Below, piece after piece: positions 29,200 to 40,660 of a stretch of DNA of 64,000 nucleotides (position 1 is its first letter; every line of letters begins with the position of its first letter). The translations under genes were made by a program, and so were the position numbers. Source of the stretch: Corallium rubrum (Eukaryota > Cnidaria > Anthozoa > Scleralcyonacea > Coralliidae); the NCBI GenBank assembly GCA_964035015.1, contig OZ036007.1:499957-563956 (forward strand), given 5' to 3'. The notes below the pieces were generated by a model that ran no database searches, was not told where the DNA came from, and worked only from the letters and a program-made list of their open reading frames with translations.

Positions 29200-30276
29200 T
29201 TATATCTTTTTTACATTATCGGCTGGTATCCAAGAATTAAAATCTTCAGGATAGCCTAACCATTTTACAAGATACTCTTTACGTTTACCACGCATGCGTG
29301 ATGTAATTACTCTTTCTATTCTATAAAAGTCACTATCTGTCTTTGTAACTCTTTGCAATTCCTGTTCGTAAAATGTTCCTTGTAACTCTTCTCCGTGATA
29401 ATCAGCAATCTTGTACACTGGCGGTCGTCGGGGTACTCGCTTCGTGATGGTGAACACCTCTTCGGTCCAGTTAGGTAAGTAGCCTTTCTTGAATGTACGT
29501 CTTGCTTTGCTAATCCGGACTTGGTCACCATTGTTAAATTTATATTTGATGGGTTTGCTGGACTCATCACCGTACAGTTTTTGCCATACAATACTCTCGT
29601 TTTCTCGATTGACATCGGCCGGTCTCATCCCAATACTACGATGTCTCGAATGGTTGTAGGAATACACTAATTTTTGTAGTACATCGGTATATTTCAGCGT
29701 ATTCTTTGCTGTAAAATATTTCCACATTTTCCCCTTTAACGTTCGATTAAATCGTTCAACGATGGATGCCTTGGTATCGTTGTGTGTTGTAAAAAATCGA
29801 ATATGTTTGTCCTTCAATAATTTTTGAAAGCGTTTATTGGTAAATTCAGTTCCTTTATCGGTATGAAGTGTTTCAGGTTTTCTTCCTTTCTTTAGTATCT
29901 TTTCAAAGGCTTTAATCAAACTCTCTCCAGTCTTTGTTTTTAATGGTTCCACCCACGCAAATTTGGACAGTACATCGATAACAGTTAAAACGTATTTATA
30001 ACCATTATTTGTTTTACTAAGCGAATCCATAATGACTAGATCGGCCTCCCACTCCTCGTCCATCGCTCCAACAATAACACGATTTCGCTTAAAGTTATGC
30101 CGTACGGGTTTATGCAGAGTATAAGTATCTTGCTGTCTAAGCCATGTTTTTATCTTGTTTCGGGATATCTGAAATTTACCGTCACTTTTTACGACACGGT
30201 ATAAGGCATCTACGCCGCCAAAACTTGCCGGACTTTTTGGGTTGTAATACAGATCGTGAAGGTACTGTTCCGCCAT
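29200..30276 (-). CDS. INT: Retroviral-type integrase with C-terminal chromodomain
   Basis: 358 residues. An N-terminal helical region precedes the catalytic core, with Asp79 (EADLVIMD), Asp140 (LHTDKGTEF) and Glu174 (ASIVERFNR). An SH3-like segment follows (KYKFNNGDQVRISK), then a chromodomain from about 318 (EYLVKWLGYPEDFNSWIP). Inserts the element into host DNA; the chromodomain may guide it to marked chromatin. No His-His-Cys-Cys N-terminal finger is obvious. Intact. Confidence 0.94.
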   Translation of the reverse strand: MAEQYLHDLYYNPKSPASFGGVDALYRVVKSDGKFQISRNKIKTWLRQQDTYTLHKPVRHNFKRNRVIVGAMDEEWEADLVIMDSLSKTNNGYKYVLTVIDVLSKFAWVEPLKTKTGESLIKAFEKILKKGRKPETLHTDKGTEFTNKRFQKLLKDKHIRFFTTHNDTKASIVERFNRTLKGKMWKYFTAKNTLKYTDVLQKLVYSYNHSRHRSIGMRPADVNRENESIVWQKLYGDESSKPIKYKFNNGDQVRISKARRTFKKGYLPNWTEEVFTITKRVPRRPPVYKIADYHGEELQGTFYEQELQRVTKTDSDFYRIERVITSRMRGKRKEYLVKWLGYPEDFNSWIPADNVKKI

Positions 30277-30527
30277 CTAATTCGGATGCCTGTATCACAA
30301 TTTTCCCCCACAGCACGCTGATATACAGCGAATCTTTCGAAAAATATTACGAAGGGCTATTTGTGGTAAACCGCCACAGCAAGTCATGTTCACGCGACAA
30401 AGGTTAGAGGTAAATGAATAAAGAAAAGTCAATGACACGTTATAAATGCAAACATATTTATTACATAATAAATTAGAATACAAAATTATATATGTTCAGC
30501 AAATGTTCAGTTTTTCTATGTCTTCAG

Positions 30528-31131
30528 TCATTGCATCGACAGTTTTTTGAAAAGGTACTCTTCATAGGCTTCTTTAGAGTCACTCTTTCTGCTTGTAAAG
30601 GATTCACCCGTTTCTGCGTTCTTGTATTGATATTGTAATGGACTGCTGAAAAGACACCCAATGTTATAAATTCGTGGCGAGCTCTCTGTAGGTTTCCATT
30701 CAAAGAATCCGCATGCATGTTGTCTTTCGTTAGGACACGAGTAAAACAGCCGACCTTGGTTGTCCCCTTCTTTTCTTAACTTTACGAGTACGGCAAACCA
30801 TTCCGTGTTTACACAAAGGCTTTGGACTCTCGAGGACATCTCCCCATTGCCAAAACGAGCAGGGATTCTCTCGTTCAGAACAGACGAAGTAAGGTCTCCC
30901 GTAACTTTCTCTCATTTTGTCTTTAACCATTCGCAGTGTCGCCAATTTCTGATGAGTAGGACAGACTGGATGTAGACAGCAACTTGTTCGAAAAGTATCT
31001 ACGGCTTTGCCAAACATGTAACAATCTTCTTCAGGGCAGAAGAACTGACAGCTAGGCTTTTGTCCACAGAACCAGAATAAACCATTCTTGGTCGTTGAGT
31101 TAGATGCAAGTTTACCGTGAAGACACTCCAT
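30528..31131 (-). pseudogene. Multi-GRF zinc-finger protein with a frame break
   Basis: The first frame (31131-30730) starts MECLHGKL and holds two GRF-type fingers (GLFWFCGQ...CQFFC and GRPYFVCSERENPCSFWQW). A further CKHG start of a finger follows, whose remainder (GRLFYSCPNE...CGFFEW) is found in the +1 frame at 30839-30528. The break lies by a short A-run near 30768-30775. GRF fingers bind single-stranded DNA in NEIL3, APEX2, TOP3A and ZGRF1. Here the protein could serve element DNA replication or repair; this is inference. Not a standard Polinton gene. Confidence 0.72.
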
Positions 31132-31215
31132 TACAACGATCTTACTCTGACGACAAACAGTAAGTGAATGATACACCAAACGAAGTTGAAGCTGTTCAAC
31201 TCTATGGTTACGCGC

Positions 31216-31239
31216 ATATTAATTAGGATTTCTTTGTCT
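31216..31239 (-). repeat. Inverted copy of the 19031-19054 module
   Basis: Read on the minus strand it is GACAAAGAAATCCTAATTAA then TATG, followed after two bases by GTAACCATAGA. That second motif also occurs at 19291-19301 ahead of PolB. Confidence 0.65.
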
Positions 31240-31242
31240 AAA

Positions 31243-31442
31243 NNNNNNNNNNNNNNNNNNNNNNNNNNNNNNNNNNNNNNNNNNNNNNNNNNNNNNNNNN
31301 NNNNNNNNNNNNNNNNNNNNNNNNNNNNNNNNNNNNNNNNNNNNNNNNNNNNNNNNNNNNNNNNNNNNNNNNNNNNNNNNNNNNNNNNNNNNNNNNNNNN
31401 NNNNNNNNNNNNNNNNNNNNNNNNNNNNNNNNNNNNNNNNNN
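31243..31442. other. Assembly gap (200 N)
   Basis: Exactly 200 N; true size unknown. It removes the right end of the Polinton and its junction with host DNA. Confidence 1.
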
Positions 31443-31729
31443 GACTACAAGGCGAGTTTGCAAGATGGTATTGACCCTGGAAAATTAAGCCAGGATGAAG
31501 CTGGAAATAAATCAAGTTAGCCAACTTCCTTCGACTTTCTCTTGTTTATGATATCTTCCAATTTTTTGACGAAAAGAATTATACGAACGCGCTTTCCTGC
31601 AGCTCGCCATGTTGGATTATCATTTGCAACTCGCAATACTTTTTTTGTCACGCAAGTTGCACAGAGGAAGAAAATCTACATGAAACTACGAGTCTTTACG
31701 TTTTACAGTATGATTCTACTTTCTCTTAC
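31443..31729. other. Gap flank, probably intron of the PAN copy
   Basis: No recognised gene. A plus-strand open stretch at 31443-31520 (reads into the gap, ends in TAG) could be the tail of something hidden by the gap. Confidence 0.35.
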
Positions 31730-32066
31730 CTCTAGTAAGGGTAAATCATAATAGCGACATCCTGCCTTGATACGAAGTGCATTTCGAACTAAATATCTAT
31801 TAGCTCTGTTTAGTTGGCAGCTTTTACCGCAAACATTGAACGACAAGCATCGATAGTCATGGTAACACTGAAAAAAGCATTCTGGATCACTCTCGACTAT
31901 CGTCTCTTTGACCAATCTCTTGTCTTCCAAACTTCTGTCCTTTAATTCCGTCGTTGACGTTGAAACTTATTGCTGAACACGAATCACATGTCTTTGCATG
32001 TGAGACTCTGGCCCACAGCAGGAAAATCAGTAAAACGGCGGAGAAAAGCAAACACGATGAAGACAT
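31730..32066 (-). pseudogene. PAN/Apple-domain first exon, frame-broken paralogue
   Basis: The minus-strand exon begins MSSSCLLFSAVLLIFLLW (signal peptide), continues into a Cys pattern like that of the exon at 49052-49384, and ends at the same place in the domain (PLLE then GTAAGA). One extra G after ATTAAA (near 31942) shifts the frame. After the shift, DKRLVKETIVESDPECFFQC and CLSFNVCGKSCQLN follow. It is a tandem paralogue of the gene at 46178-49384; its second exon is not found, and the Polinton and gap lie where it would be expected. Confidence 0.8.
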
Positions 32067-33540
32067 TGGTTAACAAACTTAAACTATGCCGAAATAAGGG
32101 TTTGATATTAAATTAAATGATCTAAGTTTCGTTGCAAACAGAGTCGCAACAGAATAAATCTGACTTACGCTTAGTAGTTTGTTCGCGGCCCACAGTGATG
32201 AGAAACTTTACCTGTCGCAGTTCTTATGTGAATCAAACGGCCCAATTGACGTCGTGCACTCATGCCCAGTGCATGCAGTGCACACAGGAGACGTCTTATG
32301 ATTACGAATAATGAGCTTTTGGATATCATCAATAATAAATGAGAAATTCAATTAAAATATATATTATCGTGTGGGCCCAATACAATTCCACAGGTTCAGA
32401 AAGCAATCTTCGGAAATTTCTTAAAAAAACTTAATTTACGGCATATGGCAGATTATACAGTAATTATAAAGCGAATGTTAACTAGATGTGATGGCAAATC
32501 ATGATTAAACTAATTTGAAGCGAGTGCAACTTGTCAAATATTCTGAGTATTATATACATATGTAGCTACTAGTGTCAATTATTTATACGCGACACAAAAT
32601 AGTAATTGTATTCAAGGATTGTTGTGTTGTTGGGTAGCTACATGATTTTAATAAGTATGTGTCAACCAGCAAAGTACGAATATAATACAAATTAAAAGAA
32701 AAAAACTAGCTTTCGGACTTTAGCGTCCATCCTCAGGATTGAAATGGTTCAAATGAGCTATCTTTTTATTCGTATTAAACATGTATTACGTACATACTTA
32801 TTAACATGTATTATGTACATACTTATTAAAATCAAAATAGTAATTATTACTCGGGCTACTGTGGTAGCCGAGTCTAGGTTTCGGCTCTGTTATTTTTATT
32901 TATTTATTTTTTTTTTGTGTCGACAAATTGCAATTCTTGCGCAACGTTTCCCAAAAGCCTTTGCGACCCTGAAGCGTGCTCAAATGATTTCATCATGGCT
33001 GATTTTCATGCATGAGTCGCGAGTTTTTTCTTTTCCCGACGGCCTTTGGTTGTGTTGTTCGAAGTGAGTTTGTGTTTTAATGATAAACACACTCACAATG
33101 CTTACAATAGACTATAGTAGACCTGGGTTGGTCGGCGATCTCGATAACCGTACGCTGAAAATGTGTAGTACTCGATCAACTCTCGATCAATGTGTTCTCG
33201 ATCAATTTTATACATGTGTTATTAAATTCTGCTGAAAAATGTTGCTCAAGTGCTGTAAATCAAAGAACAAAGAAAGTTGGTAAAGTCAACTTGCAAGTGA
33301 AAGGTAAACATGCTATGTTTTACATCTTCATCGATTCGAGGTTGACATTTAGCCGAACTAGCTGACTTGTGTCTGTGAATGCTGTATCTGTATGTAAATG
33401 TATTGAAGTTTAAACTGTATTAATATTTGTGGTTTGCTTCATTTTTGCTTGTATTGTTTATTATTGATTTATTGTACTGATGTCTTGCAAATAAAAGTCG
33501 ATTCTATTCAACAGTTTATACATTACTTTCATCAAGTTAT
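32067..33540. other. Intergenic with dispersed repeat copies
   Basis: Holds a hammerhead-like motif on the minus strand (32708-32737, GGACG...GTCCGAAAGC) and a copy (32858-32897) of the repeat also at 13790-13832. No gene seen. Confidence 0.5.
32858..32897. repeat. Dispersed repeat shared with 13790-13832
   Basis: About 40 bases identical between the two sites, containing CTGTGGTAGCCGAGTCTAGG and TTTCGGCTCTGTTATTTTT, then diverging T-rich tails. A third partial copy (CTCGGGCTACTGTGG, inverted) lies at about 37173-37190. It may be a SINE head; family unknown. Confidence 0.75.
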
Positions 33541-34168
33541 TGTTTGGGCCAGACTGCAGAGTTGGGCAGCGGCGCACCCGAGATAAATTGAAATAGACTT
33601 TTTGGCGCACCTGAAATGTAGTACGTAATAATTCTCGTCATTACTCGCGCACCTACAAGCGAGTAAGACGACAGTCGTTGTTTAGTTGCTGTGCTATATC
33701 CCAACCATGCAATGTATTATTAAATTAATTTAAATGCATATCGTTTACAATTCTTTAAGTGTGCATACATTGTACACATTATTGATAAATCACATTGCAG
33801 TTATTTGATGTTGTATATGTGTATTCAGTGTATATATATATATATATATAGATGTTGGCAGTTTTTTTATCGCTATTATCTACAAGTACAATGTACAGCT
33901 ACGAAAAAACGACAGCAGTATTCTAGTTATCAGCTTTAGTCACGTGGGGACATCTCGGAGTCTCCGTTCTCAGCCTGTCAATGACTTTACTGACATCATG
34001 TCTTCTGGCTGCTCGCTCACCAGTAAATAAAGGCAACCGATGCTTTGGTATACCACGTTTCTTATCTCCTTCAGTGTACAGGCGGGCTATTTCTTCCATT
34101 AAAACGTTCAAATTCAATGTCTCCGAAGAAATTTCAAGCAATGAGTTATAATCAAATGATGCCGAATA

Positions 34169-36212
34169 AGGGACGGTTCATTATTTATAGGGAGGACCGG
34201 GTTATAGAATTTTTTTTGCCACAGAAAGACGGGTTGTGAGAATATTTGCGGCTAAAATGACGGGTTACGAAAAATTCTGTTACTTTGTTTACACTTTGTT
34301 GCCAAACTATTATAAAAGAGACTTCTTCCCTTGACGGTTGACAAGTATTAAAATCGCCAGAGTAAAGTACTAAAATCTGCATGCTTCCACAACGGGGTGA
34401 ATAGATTTACGGATCGGCGTTTCGGTTTCGGTCTTTTCATTAATATTGCAACTTTTATTTTCTTTGAGCGACAGCGGTCTATGTAATCCATGTACCTTGT
34501 GAGACGGCGATATGCTACCGTTGAAAAACATAATACGCAATGTTCTGAAAAATTATACATTTAACACCGCTTTCTGGCTTTTACTTTACGTTCTGAGAAG
34601 TTATGCTACATTCTGAAAAGTTTCGTTCATAATAGTTTTTCCTGTTTGCTACATTCTTATAAGTTACGCTACGTTCAGAAAAGTTACGCTATACGTTCTG
34701 TAAGTTACATCATAACGTTCCAAGAAGTTACGCTGCAAACGTTCTGAAAAATTATGCTTTGTTATAAGAAGTTGCACTGCCATATACGTTCAGAATAGTC
34801 GCTATATTAAGTTATATGCCACGTTCTGAAAAATTACGCTACATGTACATTCAGAAAAGTTATGCTATGTTCAGAAGTTATCCTTCGTTCAGAGAAGTTG
34901 CGCTACGTTCAGATAAATTAAGATACATTCAGAAAAGTTGCGCTACGCTTGTAAGAAATTACTCTAAAGTATGTTCTGAAATGTTACCTTACGTTATAAA
35001 AAGTTCACGTTACGTTGTGTTCTGAGTTGTTACGGTACATGTGAGACGATACAACCTTAGTTAGTCGTTACGCTACATTTTTCAAAGATGAACTTCGGTG
35101 GCTTCGCAATTTTTTGTAGAACTGCTTCGCAGTTTTCAGAAATTTTAATATTAAATTGCTTCGCAATTTGCGAAGCGTTAATTCGGACCTTGGCGTACTT
35201 GATAATAGTGATGTTAATGCTGTCAATTTCAGCAATAAACTGGGCTTAGAAAACGAGAATTTGAATCGCTCGCAATAAGTTCTAACAAGCCATTTTGTGA
35301 CACTCACTTCTTCAGGCCACTGCTTTTCATGAATGTATTAAATTAAAACGTTTCCTCCATATTTCGGCCGCCGAGGCTGCAGCATGCAGCAGCGTTTGAA
35401 ACTGACAAACATTTGAAACGAATTTCCTTGAGGGTCAAAGTTTAAAGTTAATTTGTCTGCATTACACTTCTGTGTTTTAATAACAGAGTTCCTTTATGTA
35501 TAATTATAAACACAATTATAGCAACGAAATCGAGCCATGCACAGACACATGACATGATCATTTTCGAACCAGTTAAAATATATTATTGCTTTGACCTTCA
35601 CAGCGCAGTGAGGCTGAGGAAGAAGAATTTGTAGGCTTTCATATTCACACATAAGATAGTGGTAGTCACGTGTGCAAAATAGGATATCTTACGAGTTACG
35701 TTAAATTTGAAGTTTACTTTACTGTACTATCGTACATACTGCACTTCTTTCAATTCCACTGTATTAAACTTTCCAGCCAGTTGCAAGTGTATGCTTACGA
35801 GTTTAACTTTTGTTTACTTCTAATAATGTACTGTTTCGTGGTTTTGCGCAATATCACTGAGCATGCAAGGCAATAATTTATTACGTTTGCTCTTCGTTAA
35901 CTTGAATAATTTGATTAATATTTATTAAAACTATCTTTACTAAACTGTAAAGTGGAACTGGCAAGGGAAAAGGTTCAATAGTGTTCATTATACATGTACA
36001 TAATAAAAATCATGGTCATGGAAACGAAACATTGCCCAGTTTTTGGTTGTTTCATTTTTTATTTGAGATGGACGGGTATTAAAAATTTAAAACATTTTCC
36101 GGACGGGTGTTGAAAAAGTAAAACGCGTTCAGGGCGGGCTTTGGAAAAAAAAAGATTTTTTTAGTCTAGAGTTATCCGACCCGGTCCTCCCTATAAATAA
36201 TGTACTGTCCCT
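34169..36212. mobile_element. Nested non-autonomous DNA element
   Basis: Inverted ends AGGGACGGTTCATTATTTAT with AGGGAGGACCGGGT (34169 onward) and the matching reverse complement ending at 36212. The two ends differ at a few positions. No clear target duplication, no transposase. Contains the minisatellite at 34577-35050. Confidence 0.75.
34577..35050. repeat. Degenerate ~22-bp minisatellite
   Basis: About twenty imperfect units of the type ACGTTCTGAAAAGTTACGCT. Confidence 0.9.
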
Positions 36213-36483
36213 AAGTAAAACTGTAATAAATCCAACGTTAAACAATTCTTTACGCTTTTTCGATCACACGTGGGAATTTGCAATTTTCGCATAATGTATA
36301 CAGATCAGCGGGCCAGCGGCTGCTCATGTTTTATTTTCTAAATACTTCATATTAGCGTGCACATTGCGCACTTAGCCCGCACCTGGGGGCGCTCCTCAAG
36401 ATTTTTGCGCACCCGCACTTGGATTTGGTCCATTTTGCGCACCCGAGATCTCGTCGAAAAGTGCCCAACTCTGCAGTCTGGTG

Positions 36484-37060
36484 TTTGGGTACACCAATAT
36501 GGCCACCATTTCAATGTTTAGGTACACCAGTATGGCTGCCATTTCATTGTTTTGGTAACACCAGTATGGCCACCATTTCATTGTTTTGTACACCAATATG
36601 GCCACTATTTCATTGTTTTAGTACACCAGTATGGCCACCATTTCATTGTTTTGGTACACCAATATGGCCACCATTTCATTGTTTCTGTACACCAATATGG
36701 CCACTATTTCATTGTTTTGGTACCCCGGCCCAATATGGCCACCATTTCATTGTTTTGGTACACCAATATGGCCATTATTTCATTGTTTTGGTACACCAGT
36801 ATGGCCACACTATTTCATTATTTTGGTACACCAATATGGCTGATTGGCCACTATTTCATCGTTTTGGTACACCAGTATTACCACTATTTCATTGTTTTGG
36901 TACACCAGTATGGCTGATTGTCCACTATTTCATTGTTTTGGTACACCAGTATGGCCACTATTTCAATGTTTTGGTACACCAGTAATGGCCACCATTTCAA
37001 TGTTTTGGCAAACCAGTATGGCTGCCAAATCAATGTTTTGGTACACCAGTATACCCACCA
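36484..37060. repeat. ~32-bp minisatellite
   Basis: About 17 units of TTGGTACACCAGTATGGCCA followed by CTATTTCATTGT. All frames stay open, so the apparent proteins are artefacts. The array begins at the hAT target site. Confidence 0.95.
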
Positions 37061-38704
37061 TGATTTTCTCTATGATGAATATTACACTACTACAGTCAAT
37101 TGACTGAAAGTTGCATCAAATTCAACCATTAACTCCAAACAGCACTCCGGTTGTTCTATTATTTTGCAAGGCACCAGCCCACAGTAGCCCGAGTTCACGC
37201 CTAGCGGGCGTCTTTATTTATGAACATTGCAGGTGCTGTGTGCTATTAATATGCAATACCTTTGGTTGTTGCCCATAATTAATAGACGGCAGATACATGC
37301 ATCACGTCAGATCACGTCGGCTGACTTGCTTTTTTCTTTGTTCATGCCCAAAATCCGTCAAGAGTTTCGATAAAACGGCTGCTTTTAATTTTTTGTATTG
37401 TATAAAATTTATTGCCTGTGGGTATCCCCAGTAGTGATTGTACCCAAACCAAAGAATCCTAATGACATTAGAATATGTGTGGATATGCTAGTTATAGATG
37501 CACAGAAGATATAAAGACGTGGTAAGAACATCAGTGACCCACTCGACTGCGTTGTGACGTAATCTGAACAGACAACGGCAAAATGAATCTATTTGTATAA
37601 GACGTCTGGTCAGGCCTTCACTCGAGCTACTGCAAACGCGCAGCTGCAATTAGATCGCATGCAGCGCTAAAATCTATAAAAGTCTAAACATTAGTGATCA
37701 CAGAAAATTATCAAAACACAATCTAATTCTGTGATAGAAAACACAATTCGCAATACACAAAACACGATTGCCTGTATTTAACGTATTTCCACACAGCGTT
37801 TATATGTCGAATCCCTTCGGGTGTTAAATATCAACACAGCACGATCATGTTTAATCGGCGATTGTAAGCGTATATAAGATCAAGATACCTGCCAGCGAAA
37901 ATACTGAACAATAATATGTCTGTGAACACACTAACACGCCCAATCCAAGGAAGAACACTTGCATGACTTCAAACAAGTTGATCAGCCATCAGGTCGTCAG
38001 GGTCCAGGAAAGCGAAGAAAGAAAATATGAAGATTAGCATTTGGTACGCATCATCAGCCGCGTAAGGCCTGATGGGATCATTTAATGACAAAGACAAAAA
38101 ATAGGTACGCAATGCGTACACGCGGATACTAGTATTTATATGGCTTGAAATCATACTAAAAGCCCTAAAACATACTGAAAATACTAGATAATCTCGTGAA
38201 ATATATAAGAGCCCAGCACATAACTCGAGAGAATTACATTATTCAAAATATTTATTAAAACGTAATCTTTTGCTGTATTACTAATTACAAGATGATGTGA
38301 ACATCTTCAAAGACCACATTACCATTGTAGTGAATTTAAATATTAAAATTTTTATTATATCCGATTATAAACCAATAAAATGTAAGGTTATTAATATTAT
38401 ATTCTTAATACTGCAAGCTTATTTCTATTCTTGCATTTTATTGCGGAAAGTAGCAATTAATGTCATTTTTCTTATATTTTTATAAAGAGATGTACATTTA
38501 AATTCAAAGTGAAAAACCAAAAACAACCTGATCAAAATTAACATTGTAATTTATATGATGACTTTTATTCCACAAACTATCACGTGCTTTCCAAGATATG
38601 ATCAGACTGATTACCAATTTTATTAACTATGTATAAGTTTTTCATATAGTCCCTGATTGCAATATCAAAATGTTTTTGCAGCAATAAAAGATTATCATCT
38701 AGAA
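37061..38704. other. Intergenic, no gene seen
   Basis: AT-rich. A short inverted copy of the 32858 repeat at about 37173-37190. The remaining frames are short and featureless. Confidence 0.5.
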
Positions 38705-39390
38705 GCAGTGTGTGCAATCATTCCACAAAGTAAAGTAGAAAGATCTCCAATGTAAATTAAGTTACACTGTGGTTCCTAACTGTCAAACTTGCTTTCTTGT
38801 ATTGATATCACAGAAGTTGATAGACCATAGTGTGTAATTGTTCCACAAAGTAAAGTATGAAGATCTCCCATGTAAATTAAATTACACTGTGGTTCTTGAC
38901 TGTTGAACTTGCTTTCTTGTATTGATATCACAGAAGTTGATAGACCATATGCTGTGTAATCTTTCCACAAAGTAAAGTATGAAGATCCGCAATGTAAATT
39001 AAATTACTCTGTGGTTCTTGACTGTCGAACTTGCTTTCTTGTATTGATATCACCGGAAGTTGATAGACCATATGCTGTGTAATCTTTCCACAAAGTAAAG
39101 TATGAAGATCTCCAATGTAAATTAAGTTACACTGTGGTTCTTAACTGTCAAACTTGCTCTCTTTTTTTGATATACAGAAGTTGATAGACCACGCTGTGTA
39201 ATCTTTCCGCAAAGTAAAGTACGAAGATCTCCAATGTAGAAAGTTACACTGTGATTCATCTCCAATGTAAAGTTACATACAGTTGGATCTCGGCATACAT
39301 GTAACAATGTACAATTTCCTTTCTGCATTAATGCTGTTGCTAGACCAGAATGTGTAATCTTTCAACAAAGTAAAGTATGGTTCAAGAATG
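38705..39390. repeat. ~120-bp tandem repeat, six imperfect copies
   Basis: The motif CACAAAGTAAAGTA recurs at about 38725, 38845, 38967, 39089, 39207 and 39363, giving periods of 119-123 and one of 156. Units also share GATCTCCAATGTAAATTAA and GAAGTTGATAGACCA. Confidence 0.93.
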
Positions 39391-39551
39391 TACATCAATA
39401 CATAATAGTCTGTTGACAAGCGGGATATATACCATTGAACTTTTCTGTTTGTATTTTCATGCTTGTGATCAACATTTTTTCTCTCATTAAATTACTGGTT
39501 ATGTCATGGTCATTTCCTAAAATAGAACAAAATCACAATAAATAACTAACA

Positions 39552-39567
39552 TAAATAAATAAATAAG

Positions 39568-39602
<35 letters not shown>

Positions 39603-39615
39603 GTAAGTACGTAAG

Positions 39616-39654
<39 letters not shown>

Positions 39655-39659
39655 AGAAG

Positions 39660-39690
<31 letters not shown>
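39552..39690. repeat. (AAAT)n microsatellite
   Basis: AAATA/AAGTA tetranucleotide runs. Confidence 0.97.
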
Positions 39691-40026
39691 AAATCCGGAA
39701 ACAATAATTGCAGCACTTGCATACCTGCAGTTCTCCACATGGGCTTGGGTGGTAAAATGGGGTGATAATTAACTAAATCACCCCAAAAGTTAGTCCCAAA
39801 TCACGTTCGGAACAATGTCTCAAATTACAATTTTTGAAAACAATTGCTTAAATTCATGTAATTTGCATTATTTTATCTGGAGGTTATACAGCAATTATTA
39901 CTGAGTCTGAAGGAAATTGAACGTGTAAACTTAAATAGGTCTTGAACATTTGTTTGTATCTATAATCTTGAAACGTTGTAGAGTAGATTTTCTCTTGTGA
40001 GACAGGGTGAATATTTTGACTATAGT

Positions 40027-40440
40027 CTATTTCTTGTATGAAGTCCAGATTGCTTTGTGGTCACTAAAATATGTTTCCAAAATACCTGAATTAATTTGCT
40101 GATGGGATATATTTGTAAATATGTGATCAATAACGGTTTGACTATCAGTTGTAAAACTAGATACTAACTGTCTGTAGCCATTGTCTCCTACCATGACATT
40201 GTAAAGTGGTTGTCGTTCTACATCAACCATATCTAATTCACATTAAAATCTCCAATAAATATATTTTGCTGTGAAGCATGTTCCTGGAGAATATCAACTA
40301 ATGCTGAACATAGTTGTCTTGCAGTAATTTTTGGAGAGCGATATACTGCTATTATTGTCAAGTATTGTTGGATGATGACTCTTATAATAGTGAATTCAAT
40401 ACCATGAACATTGTGACTGTAAAGTTATCCCTCAACAAAT
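40027..40440 (-). pseudogene. APE-type endonuclease fragment of a LINE
   Basis: Broken frames recall the exonuclease-endonuclease-phosphatase domain of L1/CR1-type LINEs: an IIAVYRSP segment, then FIGDFNVN followed by a stop or shift, then DSQTVIDHIFTN and YFSDHKAIW. It would have nicked target DNA. Only the C-terminal two-thirds of the domain remains; no reverse transcriptase next to it. Confidence 0.7.
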
Positions 40441-40550
40441 GGTATCTTTAATTCTTTGAACGTTTTCATGGCGATAGTGTAATATAAGTAAGTTTTGTAT
40501 AATGTAATATAAATAAGCTTAGCAAAGACATATTTTACGTTGTGCTTCCA

Positions 40551-40660
40551 CAAAACTTATTTATATGTATAGGTTATTTTGAGGGATATGTGATTTATTC
40601 ATGTATTTATTGAATAAACACATATTCCCGAGGGGCGTCAAAATAACGAACTTATTTTTC
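40551..40660. repeat. Imperfect hairpin element
   Basis: AACTTATTTATA...GGTTATTTTGAGGGATATGTG pairs with CACATATTCCC...TCAAAATAACGAACTTATTT. Confidence 0.65.

Larger units (their letters stand above)
18551..31242. mobile_element. Polinton/Maverick (adintovirus-like) integrated element, right end in gap
   Basis: Twelve genes in two converging blocks include the whole Polinton hallmark set: protein-primed-type PolB, retroviral-type integrase, FtsK/HerA packaging ATPase, adenain-like protease, and double-jelly-roll capsid protein with minor capsid partners. Limits are minimal: the left edge is the first gene and the right edge is the start of the N run. True ends, terminal inverted repeats and target duplication are not seen. 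A 24-base module at 19031-19054 recurs inverted at 31216-31239. Confidence 0.95.
33541..36489. mobile_element. hAT-like DNA transposon with perfect 8-bp target duplication
   Basis: TGTTTGGG at 33541-33548 and again at 36482-36489 flanks an element of 2933 bases. Its ends are inverted: CCAGACTGCAGAGTTGGGCA at 33549 and the reverse complement ending at 36481. Eight-base duplications and short TIRs are hAT hallmarks. No intact transposase; a short minus frame at 33923-34141 (GIPKHRLPLFTGERAARRHD) is unrecognised. A second element (34169-36212) is nested inside. Confidence 0.85.

Noticed and set aside
31443-31524. A short plus-strand coding tail reading out of the gap
   Set aside because: About 25 codons with no recognised domain; the start is hidden in the gap, so it cannot be supported as a gene.
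36419-37107. 188-residue frame and overlapping ones
   Set aside because: Produced by the 32-bp minisatellite; three frames are open at once and the array starts at a transposon target site.
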